64,000 bases of DNA from positions 389,033-453,032 of the forward strand of contig NZ_KB235948.1 in NCBI RefSeq assembly GCF_000332335.1, written 5' to 3'. The notes beneath the pieces are model-generated. The model did no database searches and had not been told where the DNA came from. It saw nothing but the letters and a program-made list of their open reading frames with translations. Each line of letters starts with the position of its first letter. Position 1 is the first letter of the stretch. The DNA is from Kamptonema formosum PCC 10802. Its GTDB lineage: Bacteria; Cyanobacteriota; Cyanobacteriia; Cyanobacteriales; Oscillatoriaceae. Positions 36,686 to 45,593 of this stretch are shown in pieces. Both the position numbers and the translations under genes were made by a program.

Positions 36686-36715
36686 TTTGGAAATAATTAA
36701 GAATCTGCTTATAAT
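36686..36715 (+). promoter_or_regulatory. Likely rpaA promoter
   Basis: TTTGGA (36686-36691), 18 bases, TATAAT (36710-36715). The -10 is a consensus match and the -35 is a fair one. It lies about 75 bases before the rpaA start, leaving a moderate leader. Confidence 0.5.
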
Positions 36716-36791
36716 TTTGACAGGAATCTTAGTATTCCTGAAAAGGTTCTCAACGAACCTTAAAAAAACACTGCAGTCAAACTTTTTAATG

Positions 36792-37565
36792 ATGCCCCGC
36801 ATACTTGTCATCGACGACGACCCCGCCATCTCGGAACTTGTAGCCGTCAACCTGGAAATGGCTGGCTATGAAGTCAGCCAAGCCGAAGATGGCATCAAAG
36901 GACAGGCGCTGGCGCTGCAACTGATACCCGACCTGATCATGCTCGACCTGATGCTGCCCAGGGTGGATGGATTCACCGTCTGCCAGCGCCTGCGGCGAGA
37001 TGAGCGCACCGCCGACATTCCCGTCCTCATGCTCACCGCCTTGGGCCAAACCCAGGATAAGGTAGAGGGCTTCAACGCCGGTGCGGACGATTACATGACC
37101 AAGCCGTTTGAAGTCGAAGAAATGCTGGCGCGGGTGCGAGCCCTGCTGCGGCGCACCGACCGCATCCCGCAAGCCGCCAAGCACGCCGAAATTCTCAACT
37201 ATGGCCCCCTGACCCTCGTCCCCGAAAGATTTGAGGCGATCTGGTTCGACCAGACTGTCAAGTTGACTCATCTGGAGTTTGAACTGCTGCACTGTCTGCT
37301 GCAGCGCCACGGGCAAACCGTTTCGCCCAGCGAAATTCTCAAGGAAGTCTGGGGTTACGATCCAGACGATGACATAGAAACCATCCGGGTGCATGTTAGG
37401 CACTTGAGAACCAAGCTCGAACCTGACCCCCGCCACCCCCGCTATATTAAGACGGTTTACGGTGCCGGCTATTGCTTGGAGCTGCCCGGCACTCCGCCAG
37501 GAACCGAGAGCGCAGCAACAGCCAGTGGGGCGGGAACCGGGGCAAATTTTGCCAAGGAATCTTGA
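36792..37565 (+). CDS. rpaA: RpaA response regulator (circadian output / phycobilisome association)
   Basis: An OmpR-type regulator that receives phosphate from SasA and CikA and drives circadian gene expression; it is also linked to energy transfer from phycobilisomes. Receiver: [20 protein letters not shown], phosphoacceptor Asp in [15 protein letters not shown], Lys in [13 protein letters not shown]. The winged-helix domain has [20 protein letters not shown], then [20 protein letters not shown] and [20 protein letters not shown]. The linker [20 protein letters not shown] is diagnostic of RpaA rather than RpaB. Start is ATG 36792 or the ATG immediately before. Upstream codons in frame to 36687 overlap the promoter and are not coding. 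No clock kinase gene is adjacent. Confidence 0.95.
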   Translation: MPRILVIDDDPAISELVAVNLEMAGYEVSQAEDGIKGQALALQLIPDLIMLDLMLPRVDGFTVCQRLRRDERTADIPVLMLTALGQTQDKVEGFNAGADDYMTKPFEVEEMLARVRALLRRTDRIPQAAKHAEILNYGPLTLVPERFEAIWFDQTVKLTHLEFELLHCLLQRHGQTVSPSEILKEVWGYDPDDDIETIRVHVRHLRTKLEPDPRHPRYIKTVYGAGYCLELPGTPPGTESAATASGAGTGANFAKES

Positions 37566-38153
37566 GCCTCCAGAATTCCAACACCTGGAGCGGTAAGTCT
37601 TGGACTTGCCCTTCGGGCTGGAGTTTGCCCACCGGCAAGCCGATGTCTGTATCTCGCTCCCTCTCCCGCACTTGTGGTGGGAACCCCCTTTTTGGGCACA
37701 GATCCTAGGGCATAGGGCATGGGAAATGCCTTATGCAGCAAGCCTGGGAAAAAACGAAGAATTTTTGCCCCTCGCCAGAAGTCCACAAGCGAGTCTTGCT
37801 GCTTTTAAAGGCAAATGATATGAGAGAAATCCGTCTTTTCATAAAAAACGGGTTTCCAAATTTTTACACCGGCCCTCTGTGCGCCAGCCGCTTGGGAACT
37901 TGCGCACCGCTCTATTTTCGCAGTCATGTTGGTTTGAATCCCCATCTGGTGCCGGCACTGCCTTTTCGCAGAGATAGCGGTCGAACCCCAGCTTTTGCGC
38001 GTCCCGACCGGCACGCCTCTCCAAGAAATCTTTTCCGGTGGCGTCAGGACAGGCGCACTGGCGGCAAAACTCCTCACCAGCCAGGGGTGCTGCTGGCTGC
38101 CGGCTGTATTATTTTTTCAAGGAAAATTAAATAAACGCAGCTCGACTGAGCCA

Positions 38154-38205
38154 AATTTTGGATGCAAGGATTTTGGATGCAAGGATTTTGGATGCAAGGA
38201 TTTTA
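38154..38205. repeat. Three tandem GGATTTTGGATGCAA units
   Basis: Exact 15-base repeats, the same unit as at 2475-2530. Confidence 0.85.
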
Positions 38206-38255
38206 AAGCCGGTTGGGAGCTATTTTTACTCCTGCTAAAGAGCCGATTGATAGCC

Positions 38256-38352
38256 CTTCTAAATAATTTGTGAAATTCTCTCTCTTTTCTTTCCTTGGCG
38301 CTCTTGGCGTCTAGCCAACGGGCAAGCCGCTGGCGCGTCTATGGCGGTTTAT
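38256..38352. repeat. Dispersed repeat CTAAATAATTTGTGAAATTC..CGTCTATGGCGGTTT, copy 3
   Basis: Aligned with the copies at 18799 and 26692. The middle differs by an extra CTTGGCGTCTAGCCAACGGG segment. Confidence 0.8.
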
Positions 38353-38388
38353 AAAAAAAATCATTTTCACCCATCAATTAGTTAGTGG

Positions 38389-38420
38389 GGCAGGGTGCGT
38401 CACTCCGAATGCACCCTGCC
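38389..38420 (-). terminator. Hairpin downstream of chlP
   Basis: GGCAGGGTGCGT and ATGCACCCTGCC form a 12-base stem with one mismatch and an 8-base loop. It starts 20 bases beyond the chlP stop on the minus strand. There is no U tract, so calling it a terminator is tentative. Confidence 0.4.
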
Positions 38421-38439
38421 GCCATCAGCGACTCAGCCG

Positions 38440-39660
38440 CTAGGGAGCGAGGGCGTTACCGCGCAGCAAGCTGCCAATGGTTTTGGCAGTAATCTTCATC
38501 TGAATGAAAGGATTTGCCGGCACCACAGTCTTGTAGAGATAGCTGTCAAACGTCAGCTTCTGAACATCGCGGTCAGAGCACATTTCCACGAAAGCTTCGC
38601 GGGTGGCGTCAGTGCGGTAAAACACGGTTTGCAGGATGTCAAGCACCTTGTAGGTGAGACCGTATTTCTTATCCCACCGCTTCAGGTAGACCTTGAGTTC
38701 ATCCTCAGTGGGAATGCGAGATCCCCCGCTGGAAAACTCGACAATGGTTTCCGCGCACATGCGACCGGACTTAGCGGCAAAGTAAATGCCTTCGCCAGAG
38801 GATTTAGTCACGTAGCCGGCGGCGTCTCCCACGAGGGCGACGCGCCCCACCACGCGGCGGGGGCGGGGGTGTTCCGGAATCGGGTGAGCTTCCACCTTGA
38901 TAATCTTACCGCCTTCCAGCTTGCGGGCGGCGCGGGCGCGAATGCCGGCTTGCAGGTCTTTGATTTGGGCCTTGTTCACCTTCATCGTGCCGGTGCCCAC
39001 AGCCACGTGGTCGTATTTGGGGAAAACCCAGGCGTAGAAGTCGGGGGAGACATCATTCCCAACGTACATTTCGGCGAGGTCTTCGTAGAAGGCCATTTTG
39101 TCTTCCGGGAGGCGAATTCGCTCTTGGAAGGCGATGGCGTAATTGTAGTCACCGGCATCGATTTCCTTGGCGATGCGGGAGTTGGCACCATCTGCGCCAA
39201 TCACCATATCCACTTTCAGGGTTTTCACAGTCCCTGTCAAGCTGCCGTTGGAGTGGTCGGCGTAGTGGATAGTGTAGGGTTGGGAAGTGGAAGCAGGCAG
39301 CTCCAGTTTGTGGACCGTGCCGTTAATCAGAGTCGCCCCCAACTTTGAGGCGCGATCTCGCAGGAAGCCATCGAGCACTTCCCGCCGGCACATGCCGATA
39401 TACTCTTCTGGGTTATCCAGCTTGATATCGACCTCAATGTTCGACGGTGAGATCATCTTCATCTGTCTCACCCGCCGGTCAATGATATGGGGCGGTAAGT
39501 CAAACTCGCTCACCATACACAGGGGAATCGCCCCGCCACAGGGCTTGGCATTGTCTAGCTTGCGCTCGAACAAAAAAGTTTCAATACCGGCTTTTGCCAG
39601 AGTCTCAGCGGCAGACGACCCAGCAGGGCCAGACCCAACAACAGCAACCCTCAGTGCCAA
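38440..39660 (-). CDS. chlP: Geranylgeranyl diphosphate/chlorophyll reductase
   Basis: Reduces three double bonds of the geranylgeranyl group with NADPH to give phytyl, for chlorophyll a, tocopherol and phylloquinone. FAD-binding motif is RVAVVGSGPAGSSAAETL. Further signatures are FERKLDNAKPCGGAIPLCM, KMISPSNIEVDIKLDNPEEY, YAWVFPKYDHVAVGTGTM and GRVALVGDAAGYVTKSSGEG. TTG at 39660 starts the protein as M-ALRVAVVG. It gives 406 residues, the family length, and has AGGAAG eight bases upstream. Longer frames from 39843 add about 60 residues with no family match. Confidence 0.95.
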   Translation of the reverse strand: MALRVAVVGSGPAGSSAAETLAKAGIETFLFERKLDNAKPCGGAIPLCMVSEFDLPPHIIDRRVRQMKMISPSNIEVDIKLDNPEEYIGMCRREVLDGFLRDRASKLGATLINGTVHKLELPASTSQPYTIHYADHSNGSLTGTVKTLKVDMVIGADGANSRIAKEIDAGDYNYAIAFQERIRLPEDKMAFYEDLAEMYVGNDVSPDFYAWVFPKYDHVAVGTGTMKVNKAQIKDLQAGIRARAARKLEGGKIIKVEAHPIPEHPRPRRVVGRVALVGDAAGYVTKSSGEGIYFAAKSGRMCAETIVEFSSGGSRIPTEDELKVYLKRWDKKYGLTYKVLDILQTVFYRTDATREAFVEMCSDRDVQKLTFDSYLYKTVVPANPFIQMKITAKTIGSLLRGNALAP

Positions 39661-40273
39661 AGCTTTTCTTCCTATATTTTGGTCTACAACGTCTGATGGT
39701 ATCACGGACGCGCCGGACCGCTCACCCACACTGCCCCCAAATCCGGCGAAGTTGCAACATAGCTTAACAAAACCGGGCAAAAACCCTGAAGTTTTCTTGC
39801 GAATTGTGTACTTTGCCATTCCGGCACTGCCAAAAGCACCCATCTGTGGTATAAAACTACAGTAACTCCATCGGCAAACCGGGGTTTAGGGGGCGGCGTG
39901 CCGGTCGGCTCAGCCGCAGGGCTGTGCAGCGCCTTCCGCCATCTGGGGCGTCAAAACCGGCCCCTGGATGGAGTGCCGAGAAACCGGGTTGCTGGTGCGA
40001 AACTGGCGGAAGCTAGGCGAAGGGCGCACTCGCGCTCCCGTTGGGTCTGCCGCGCCCCACAAGTGGGGGATACAGTCGCGGACGGCCTGAGCCATCTTCT
40101 GGAACTGGGAGAACACACTTTTGCCATAATGTCAAGAGGCCCGGGAACTCAGCAGATGTTCCCGCCAGGTGGGTAAAATTCAACCCAACATCCCCAGGCT
40201 CAAGGGTTTCCCAGAGAAGCCCGGTTTGTCAACCCCGTCACTGATAACTGCTATTGTCCAGAGGTTTCTTGCA
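39661..40273. other. Divergent spacer between chlP and cysA
   Basis: About 610 bases. GAGAAACCGGGTTGCTGG at about 39980 is a decayed half of the palindrome repeat, and another degraded copy lies at 40201-40228. No gene recognised. Confidence 0.45.
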
Positions 40274-41290
40274 GTGGGCATTGTTGTTGAGAACGTATCC
40301 AAACAGTTTGGCAGCTTTCAAGCTGTGGACTCTGTTAGCTTAGAAATTAAAGCCGGCTCCCTAGTCGCCCTATTAGGGCCCTCCGGTTCAGGGAAATCCA
40401 CGTTGCTGCGGCTGATTGCCGGTCTGGAGACGCCAGACACCGGCAAAATCTGGCTCACCGGCGCTGACGCCACTTTCCAGAGCGTGCAAGACCGCAATAT
40501 CGGGTTTGTCTTCCAGCACTACGCCTTATTCAAGCATCTCACCGTGCGGCAGAATATAGCCTTCGGGCTGGAGATTCGCAAGGTGTCCCCGGCGAAGGTG
40601 AGAGCGCGTGCCGAAACACTGCTGGAATTAGTGCAGCTCAAAGGGCTCGGAGATCGCTACCCCTCGCAGCTGTCCGGCGGGCAGCGGCAGCGGGTCGCCC
40701 TGGCCAGATCTCTGGCGGTGGAGCCGTCAGTATTGCTGCTCGACGAGCCGTTCGGAGCCCTGGACGCCAAAGTGCGCAAAGACTTGCGAGCTTGGCTGCG
40801 ACGCCTGCACGACGAGGTGCACGTCACCACAGTTTTTGTCACCCACGATCAGGAAGAGGCGATGGAAGTCTCCGACCAAATTGTGGTGATGAACAAAGGG
40901 CGCGTCGAGCAGGTGGGGACGGCGGCAGAAATTTACGACCGCCCCGCCAGCGCCTTCGTGATGAGTTTCATCGGGCCGGTCAACGTGCTGCCCAGCAGTT
41001 CGCGGATCTTCCAGGACAGTGGGGTTGACTCCACTCACCCACAAATTTTCCTCCGCCCCCAAGACGTGATCGTGCAAACCCAACCAAACGGCACCACCGC
41101 ACCGGCCAGAGTCAGCCGGCTGATCCATCTCGGCTGGGAAATTCAGGCCGAGCTGACCTTGGATGACGGCCAAGTCGTCACCGCTCACCTCACCCGCGAC
41201 CGATTTGACGAGCTGCAGCTGGAGCCGCAACAGCGGGTTTATGTCAAGCCAAAAGATGCCAAGTCTTTTCCGCTATCTTACTCGATTTAA
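40274..41290 (+). CDS. cysA: Sulfate/thiosulfate ABC transporter ATP-binding protein
   Basis: A 338-residue ATPase that powers sulfate import. Walker [20 protein letters not shown]-loop [14 protein letters not shown]; signature [16 protein letters not shown]; Walker [22 protein letters not shown]-loop [20 protein letters not shown]. The C-terminal TOBE-like domain ([15 protein letters not shown] onward) fits CysA, including [11 protein letters not shown]. Start GTG 40274 ([18 protein letters not shown]) gives the standard length, and GAGG lies about ten bases upstream. The permeases CysT/CysW and the binding protein are not in the window, so the gene is an orphan here. A molybdate or other CUT-like ATPase is less likely given the end-to-end match to the CysA style. 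Confidence 0.9.
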   Translation: MGIVVENVSKQFGSFQAVDSVSLEIKAGSLVALLGPSGSGKSTLLRLIAGLETPDTGKIWLTGADATFQSVQDRNIGFVFQHYALFKHLTVRQNIAFGLEIRKVSPAKVRARAETLLELVQLKGLGDRYPSQLSGGQRQRVALARSLAVEPSVLLLDEPFGALDAKVRKDLRAWLRRLHDEVHVTTVFVTHDQEEAMEVSDQIVVMNKGRVEQVGTAAEIYDRPASAFVMSFIGPVNVLPSSSRIFQDSGVDSTHPQIFLRPQDVIVQTQPNGTTAPARVSRLIHLGWEIQAELTLDDGQVVTAHLTRDRFDELQLEPQQRVYVKPKDAKSFPLSYSI

Positions 41291-42253
41291 CCGGAAAGGA
41301 TAACGGTGTGTGCTCTTAGATAGTTTTATTTAAAGGGATGTAACAGATAGTTGAGCAGCATATCCGGCAAAACAGTATCTGTTACACCCTCCGGCTGGCC
41401 CGAAGTGGGAGGTGCCTGGAGACTTGCCGGCTCTGGAGGGCTGGAAACCGGGGAAAAATCCGCCACAATTTTCTTTAATTTTCTCCAGCCGGCATCTAAC
41501 TGCGGTATAATGTAGGTTTGATGAAAAAAGCGTTCTTGCCTCAGGCCCTGCGATGGGCTGCCTCCGGGGGTTGAGCAGTGCTAGCCACCACAGGAGTGCC
41601 GGTGCCTCACAGCAGCTAGCCGGCCCCTGACGCGAGAAACCAGACGCGAGAAACCCTTCTGTGTGCAGCTGCTCGCCTTTCCCCCACAGCGGGCCACGGG
41701 TTTTGGAGCGCCCGGTCTGGCCGCAGGAAAGCAAGGATATGAGCGGCTTTCAGCCATTGGAAGCGCAAAAGCTGCCGGGCAGCAGTCCGGGAGCAGCTTT
41801 GGCTTGGAATGGCCGGCGTTGCCACCGGGAAGGAGAGACAAACATGATAGGAGGGTGCTATCATATACTATAGGGAGAGGCGATGAAAAGTTAATTAAAA
41901 ATTAAAACTTAAAAATTAGAAACCCAAAAGGCAACTCTGTTAAATTTTTAATAGATGAAACCGCCCCTGCGCTTCCTGCTAAGTGACGGCACCCAGATGA
42001 CCGAGCCAAGGCTTGACGGCAGCTGGAAGGGGAATTTTCCGACATTACGGTACAGGGAATCAGGCTCAGCTGAAGGCTTTTATCAAACGCTTTGCGGGGC
42101 GAATTCGAGGCTGGCAATTGCAGACGGCCAGCTGCTGCCGGCGAATGGTCTGAAGGTGCTGGAAACTTTAAAAGAGCGCTATCCCGACTGCGACAGCAAG
42201 ATGATTTGGATAAGCCACAGTGAATCAGTCAAGTTTTGTGTTGGGAAGGGACA
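41291..42253. other. Spacer upstream of the hybrid kinase, with one inverted repeat and a possible gene relic
   Basis: About 960 bases. TGTAACAGATA (41339-41349) and TATCTGTTACA (41376-41386) form an 11-base inverted repeat with a 26-base loop, 50 bases past cysA. An open frame at 41955-42344 contains RLAIADGQLLPANGLKVLET followed by LKERYPDCDSKMIWIS. This faintly resembles a receiver domain and then runs out of frame with the kinase. I treat it as an unproven relic. Confidence 0.4.
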
Positions 42254-44746
42254 ATGGAGGACATCACCTCGGAAAGGCGGGCGCAAGAGGAACTCAAACT
42301 TTGTGAGGAGCGGTTTCGGATTGCGCTGTTGCACTCACCGGTGACTGTATTCAATCAAGACCTCAACCTGCGCTACACCTGGATTCAGAATCCGCCGCTG
42401 GGGTACAGCGTCGAAGAGGTTTTGGGGCGGACAGATGCCGAGCTGTTTCCGCCAGAGAACGCTGAGATCCTGAGTGCAATTAAGCGCCGAGTCATAGAAA
42501 CCGGAATGGGGGTGCGCGAGGAGATCCGGACCGCCAAGAACGGAAAGACTTTTTACTGCGACCTCACGGTGGAGCCGCTGCGCGACAGTAATGGCAGTGT
42601 CCGGGGCATCACCGGCGCTATAGCGGACATCAGCGATTGCAAGCAGGCGGCTGCTGAGCGCGAGCTGCTGCTCAAAGAACAGCGCCGCCAGCGGCAGTTC
42701 CTGGAAAAGCTGCTGGAAAACGCACCCATAGGCATCGCCGCCGTCAAAGGGCCCCAACACCGGCACATCCTGGCCAACCCCACCTACAGCGCTATTGCAG
42801 GGCTGCTGCCCCAAGATGTGGTGGGGCGGACGGTGGCGGAGGTGTTCCCAGAGGTCGCCGCCAGAGGGGCGACCGACTGGCTCGATGAAATCTACCGCAC
42901 CGGCAAAACAGTCAGCGTGCGCAATTGCGAGACGAACGCCGGCCCTCAAAAACAGCAGACGTACTGGAACATCGATGGCGTGCCGGTGCAAAGCTCTGAT
43001 GGCCAAGTGGAAGCAGTCCTAATTCTGGCTCAAGAGGTCAGCGAAACCGCACTCAGCCAGAAGCGGCTCGCCTTTCTCTCCGAGGCTTCCGCTGTGCTCG
43101 CCTCCTCGCTGGAGTGTGAGACCACGCTCGCCAACGCCGCCCGCCTGGCCACACTCACCCTCGCTGACTGGTGCACCGTTGAGATGCTCGAAGACAGCCA
43201 GTGGGTGAGCCGAGTGGCGGCGGCGCACCAAGACCCAGTGAAGGAGCGGCTGGCACAGCAGCTGCCTCCGCGCTACCGCCTGGACCCGCAAGCCAAAATA
43301 GGCGTGCCGCAAGTGCTGCGCACCGGCAACCCTGAAATTTACCCAAAAGTCACTGACTCGCTGCTGGAACTGGCAGTTGGAGACTCGCAACAGCTAGAAA
43401 TCCTGCGCCGGCTGGGCCTGAAGTCCGCCATGTGCGTGCCGCTCACCGCTCGGGGCAGAACCCTGGGCGCAATCTTTTTCGCCCTGGCCTCCAGTGACCG
43501 CCGCTACGGCCCAGAAGACCTGGCCTTAGCTGAGGAGCTGGCTCGCCGCGCTGCAGTGGCTGTGGATAATGCCAGACTCTACCGCTCGGCAGAAGAAGCG
43601 AACCGCATGAAGGACGAGTTTCTCGCCATCCTCTCTCACGAGTTGCGCACCCCCCTGAGCGCCATGTTTGGCTGGGTGCGGCTGCTGCGCTGCTCCGAAC
43701 TCGACGAGGCCACCAGCGCTCGCGCCCTAGAGGCAATCGAGCGCAATGCCAGGGCGCAAACGCAGCTGATTGAGGACTTGCTAGACGTATCGCGGATTAT
43801 TCGCGGCAAACTCCAGCTCAATGTAGGCCCAGTGGATTTGGTGAGTGTGATTGAAGCCGCCACCGACACCGTAGAACAAGCGGCTGAGACTAAAGGAATT
43901 GCCCTCAACCTCAGGCTCGAGCAAACGGTTGGCCCGATTGCCGGCGATGCCGACCGCTTGCAGCAAGTGGTCTGGAACCTGCTGTCCAACGCCATCAAAT
44001 TCACTCCCGAAGGGGGGCGCGTCGATCTCCGCCTCGAGCGGGTTAACTCTGCTGTCGAGATCCACATAACCGACACCGGCAAGGGCATCGGCCCGGATTT
44101 CCTGCCCTTCGTCTTTGAGCGCTTCCGCCAAGCTGACAGCAGCAGCACCCGCGCCTACAGCGGCTTGGGACTGGGGCTGGCCATTGTGCGCCACTTGGTG
44201 GAGCTGCACGGCGGCAGTATCAGCGCCTTCAGCGCCGGCGAGGGGCAGGGCGCAACCTTTACCGTGAGGCTGCCGGTCGGGGCTGTATCCTTCGCGGATG
44301 TGAGCTTTGAGCAGGTTCGCGGGCCGGTTGAGGGAGTTTCTCCCCCTGACAGCGCCCCTTTGCTGGAAGGTTTGCGGGTGCTGGTTGTCGATGATGAGGC
44401 TGACGCCCGCGAGCTTGCAGGGACGGTGCTGGAACAGTACGGGGCTGAGGTGACGCTGGCGGCTAGCGCTATCGAGGCGCTGGAGGCACTCGACCGGCAG
44501 CGGGCGGATGTGATGGTCAGCGATATTGGCATGCCAGAGGAGGACGGCTATTCTTTAATGCGGAAAATCCGGTTGCGGTCAGCAGAGCGCGGCGCACAGG
44601 AGATGCCGGCAGTGGCGCTGACGGCTTACGCTCAGGAAAAAGACCAGCAGCAAGCCCTCTCTGCTGGGTTCCAGGTCCACCTGTCCAAGCCGGTCGATCC
44701 CGTCGGGCTGGTGGCCGCTGTCGCCCGGGTGACGGGGCGAAGTTGA
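42254..44746 (+). CDS. PAS-PAS-GAF hybrid histidine kinase
   Basis: About 830 residues, soluble. The start ATG 42254 has GGGAAGGG upstream and gives MEDITSERRAQEELKLCEER. That stretch looks like the end of a PAC segment, hinting that the gene once extended upstream. PAS 1 (about 20-130, NPPLGYSVEEVLGRTDAELF), PAS 2 (about 155-265, ENAPIGIAAVKGPQHRHILA) and GAF (about 285-440, ending EELARRAAVAVDNARLY) come first. The kinase core has His in [20 protein letters not shown]; the N box is VVWNLLSNAIKFTPEGG and the G2 box is GLGLGLAIVRHLVELHGG. The receiver has Asp in ADVMVSDIGMPEEDGYS. Signal and output partner are unknown. The last base of the TGA stop is the first base of a palindrome repeat. 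Confidence 0.88.
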   Translation: MEDITSERRAQEELKLCEERFRIALLHSPVTVFNQDLNLRYTWIQNPPLGYSVEEVLGRTDAELFPPENAEILSAIKRRVIETGMGVREEIRTAKNGKTFYCDLTVEPLRDSNGSVRGITGAIADISDCKQAAAERELLLKEQRRQRQFLEKLLENAPIGIAAVKGPQHRHILANPTYSAIAGLLPQDVVGRTVAEVFPEVAARGATDWLDEIYRTGKTVSVRNCETNAGPQKQQTYWNIDGVPVQSSDGQVEAVLILAQEVSETALSQKRLAFLSEASAVLASSLECETTLANAARLATLTLADWCTVEMLEDSQWVSRVAAAHQDPVKERLAQQLPPRYRLDPQAKIGVPQVLRTGNPEIYPKVTDSLLELAVGDSQQLEILRRLGLKSAMCVPLTARGRTLGAIFFALASSDRRYGPEDLALAEELARRAAVAVDNARLYRSAEEANRMKDEFLAILSHELRTPLSAMFGWVRLLRCSELDEATSARALEAIERNARAQTQLIEDLLDVSRIIRGKLQLNVGPVDLVSVIEAATDTVEQAAETKGIALNLRLEQTVGPIAGDADRLQQVVWNLLSNAIKFTPEGGRVDLRLERVNSAVEIHITDTGKGIGPDFLPFVFERFRQADSSSTRAYSGLGLGLAIVRHLVELHGGSISAFSAGEGQGATFTVRLPVGAVSFADVSFEQVRGPVEGVSPPDSAPLLEGLRVLVVDDEADARELAGTVLEQYGAEVTLAASAIEALEALDRQRADVMVSDIGMPEEDGYSLMRKIRLRSAERGAQEMPAVALTAYAQEKDQQQALSAGFQVHLSKPVDPVGLVAAVARVTGRS

Positions 44747-44778
44747 GAAACCCGGTTTCTTAAAGAAACCGGGTTTCT
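44746..44778. repeat. Palindrome repeat abutting the kinase stop codon
   Basis: AGAAACCCGGTTTCTT, A, AAGAAACCGGGTTTCT. It begins with the A of the kinase's TGA and lies 30 bases before the convergent stop at 44810. It is well placed to end transcription from both sides. Confidence 0.85.
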
Positions 44779-44809
44779 GGGACAACTAACCCCCACCCCC
44801 TAATTGCGT

Positions 44810-45160
44810 TTAGTCTCGATTGGTGAGTTTTTCCAGCGCGCGCTCCACCTGTTCCTTCACGCTAGTGGCGTTCGCTGTTTCTGGGGTGATCATCTTGTCC
44901 CTGTCAGCGTCGCCCTGAACTTCATTGATACCTTTATTTGCTTCCGCCTGGGTTTTTTCCAGGTCGTAGGGTTTGGACAGGACCGCTTCTTGTGACTTCT
45001 TCTCAATTTGTGTCAGGTTCGCCTCACCTTCTGTGGGGTCGCTGCGGTGAGCAGCAGAAGCCGGCAAGGCGCTGGAGACAAACAGCAATACGCACACGCA
45101 CAGAGCTGCCAAAACGCGAAACACACGCCGCACGGGTAAGTTGAATCGGATAGATTGCAT
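44810..45160 (-). CDS. Small exported protein, resembling 'low temperature-induced' cyanobacterial proteins
   Basis: A 116-residue protein from ATG 45160 (MQSIRFNLPVRRVFRVLAAL), with a long signal peptide ending near LPASAA-HRSD. The mature part is about 80 residues, charged and predicted helical: EANLTQIEKKSQEAVLSKPY, then KTQAEANKGINEVQGDADRD. This pattern resembles small periplasmic proteins often labelled low temperature-induced. I have no direct evidence of cold response, and the resemblance is from memory. It is a single gene; its promoter would lie in the 45161-45400 region. Confidence 0.65.
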   Translation of the reverse strand: MQSIRFNLPVRRVFRVLAALCVCVLLFVSSALPASAAHRSDPTEGEANLTQIEKKSQEAVLSKPYDLEKTQAEANKGINEVQGDADRDKMITPETANATSVKEQVERALEKLTNRD

Positions 45161-45593
45161 AAAGTCGTTTTCTCCCACTTGAGAATTTAACATCGTTCAG
45201 GCTGGCGCGCCGTTTGAGGCCAACCGGCATCCTGAACAATTTGTTGAACTACTCTACTTCTAATTGATATGGCATCCCGACTGAATCTTTCCCGGGATAG
45301 ATTTTCTGCCCGCCTTAACCTATAGGGTCGGTTAAGAATCCCTCCCTCTTCCCCTAGATAGATTTGTGCGATATATGGGGTTTTTCATCTGACGGAGGTA
45401 CTGAGAAACCCGGTTTCTTTAAGAAACCGGGTTTCTGGCATGTACTTCATCCAACTGAAAACCGCTATAAATGATGATTAGCTCAGTCATAATTGATTGC
45501 GCTCTATCCCTCACGCGCAGGATCTGGCAGCGAACAGTGAAAACTTCTCCCCCACGGCGTCCCGATCTCAGACGCGATCCGGCACTCGGCAAG
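45161..45593. other. Divergent spacer with a complete MITE-like element
   Basis: Holds the palindrome element at 45386-45472 and no gene. The open frame to 45471 upstream of the binding-protein start lacks family features. Confidence 0.55.
45386..45472. repeat. MITE-like element upstream of the binding-protein genes
   Basis: CATCTGACGGAGGTACTGAG, then a perfect palindrome at 45404-45436 (AGAAACCCGGTTTCTTT, AAGAAACCGGGTTTCT). It ends TACTTCATCCAACTGAAAAC and CGCTATAA, the reverse complement of the terminus at 29300. Confidence 0.8.

Larger units (their letters stand above)
35991..36791. other. Spacer between trpA and rpaA
   Basis: About 800 bases with no gene recognised. 36172-36298 is a copy of the GGCAGAGCCTCC-type repeat (here with GCCTTCCCAGCTTGAGCTGG, GAACGAGAGAATAGAGATG). 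The rpaA promoter lies at its end. 36300-36600 shows nothing I can name. Confidence 0.5.
37566..38439. other. Spacer between rpaA and chlP 3' ends
   Basis: About 870 bases between convergent genes. Contents: three GGATTTTGGATGCAA units (38154-38205), the third CTAAATAATTTG-type repeat (38256-38352), and a hairpin behind chlP (38389-38420). 37600-38150 contains no gene I can support. Confidence 0.55.

Noticed and set aside
37595-38140. Small open frames between rpaA and chlP
   Set aside because: Short, overlapping on both strands and without conserved motifs or ribosome sites.
39661-39843. N-terminal extension of ChlP
   Set aside because: Family length and the AGGAAG site support TTG 39660; the extension has no counterpart.
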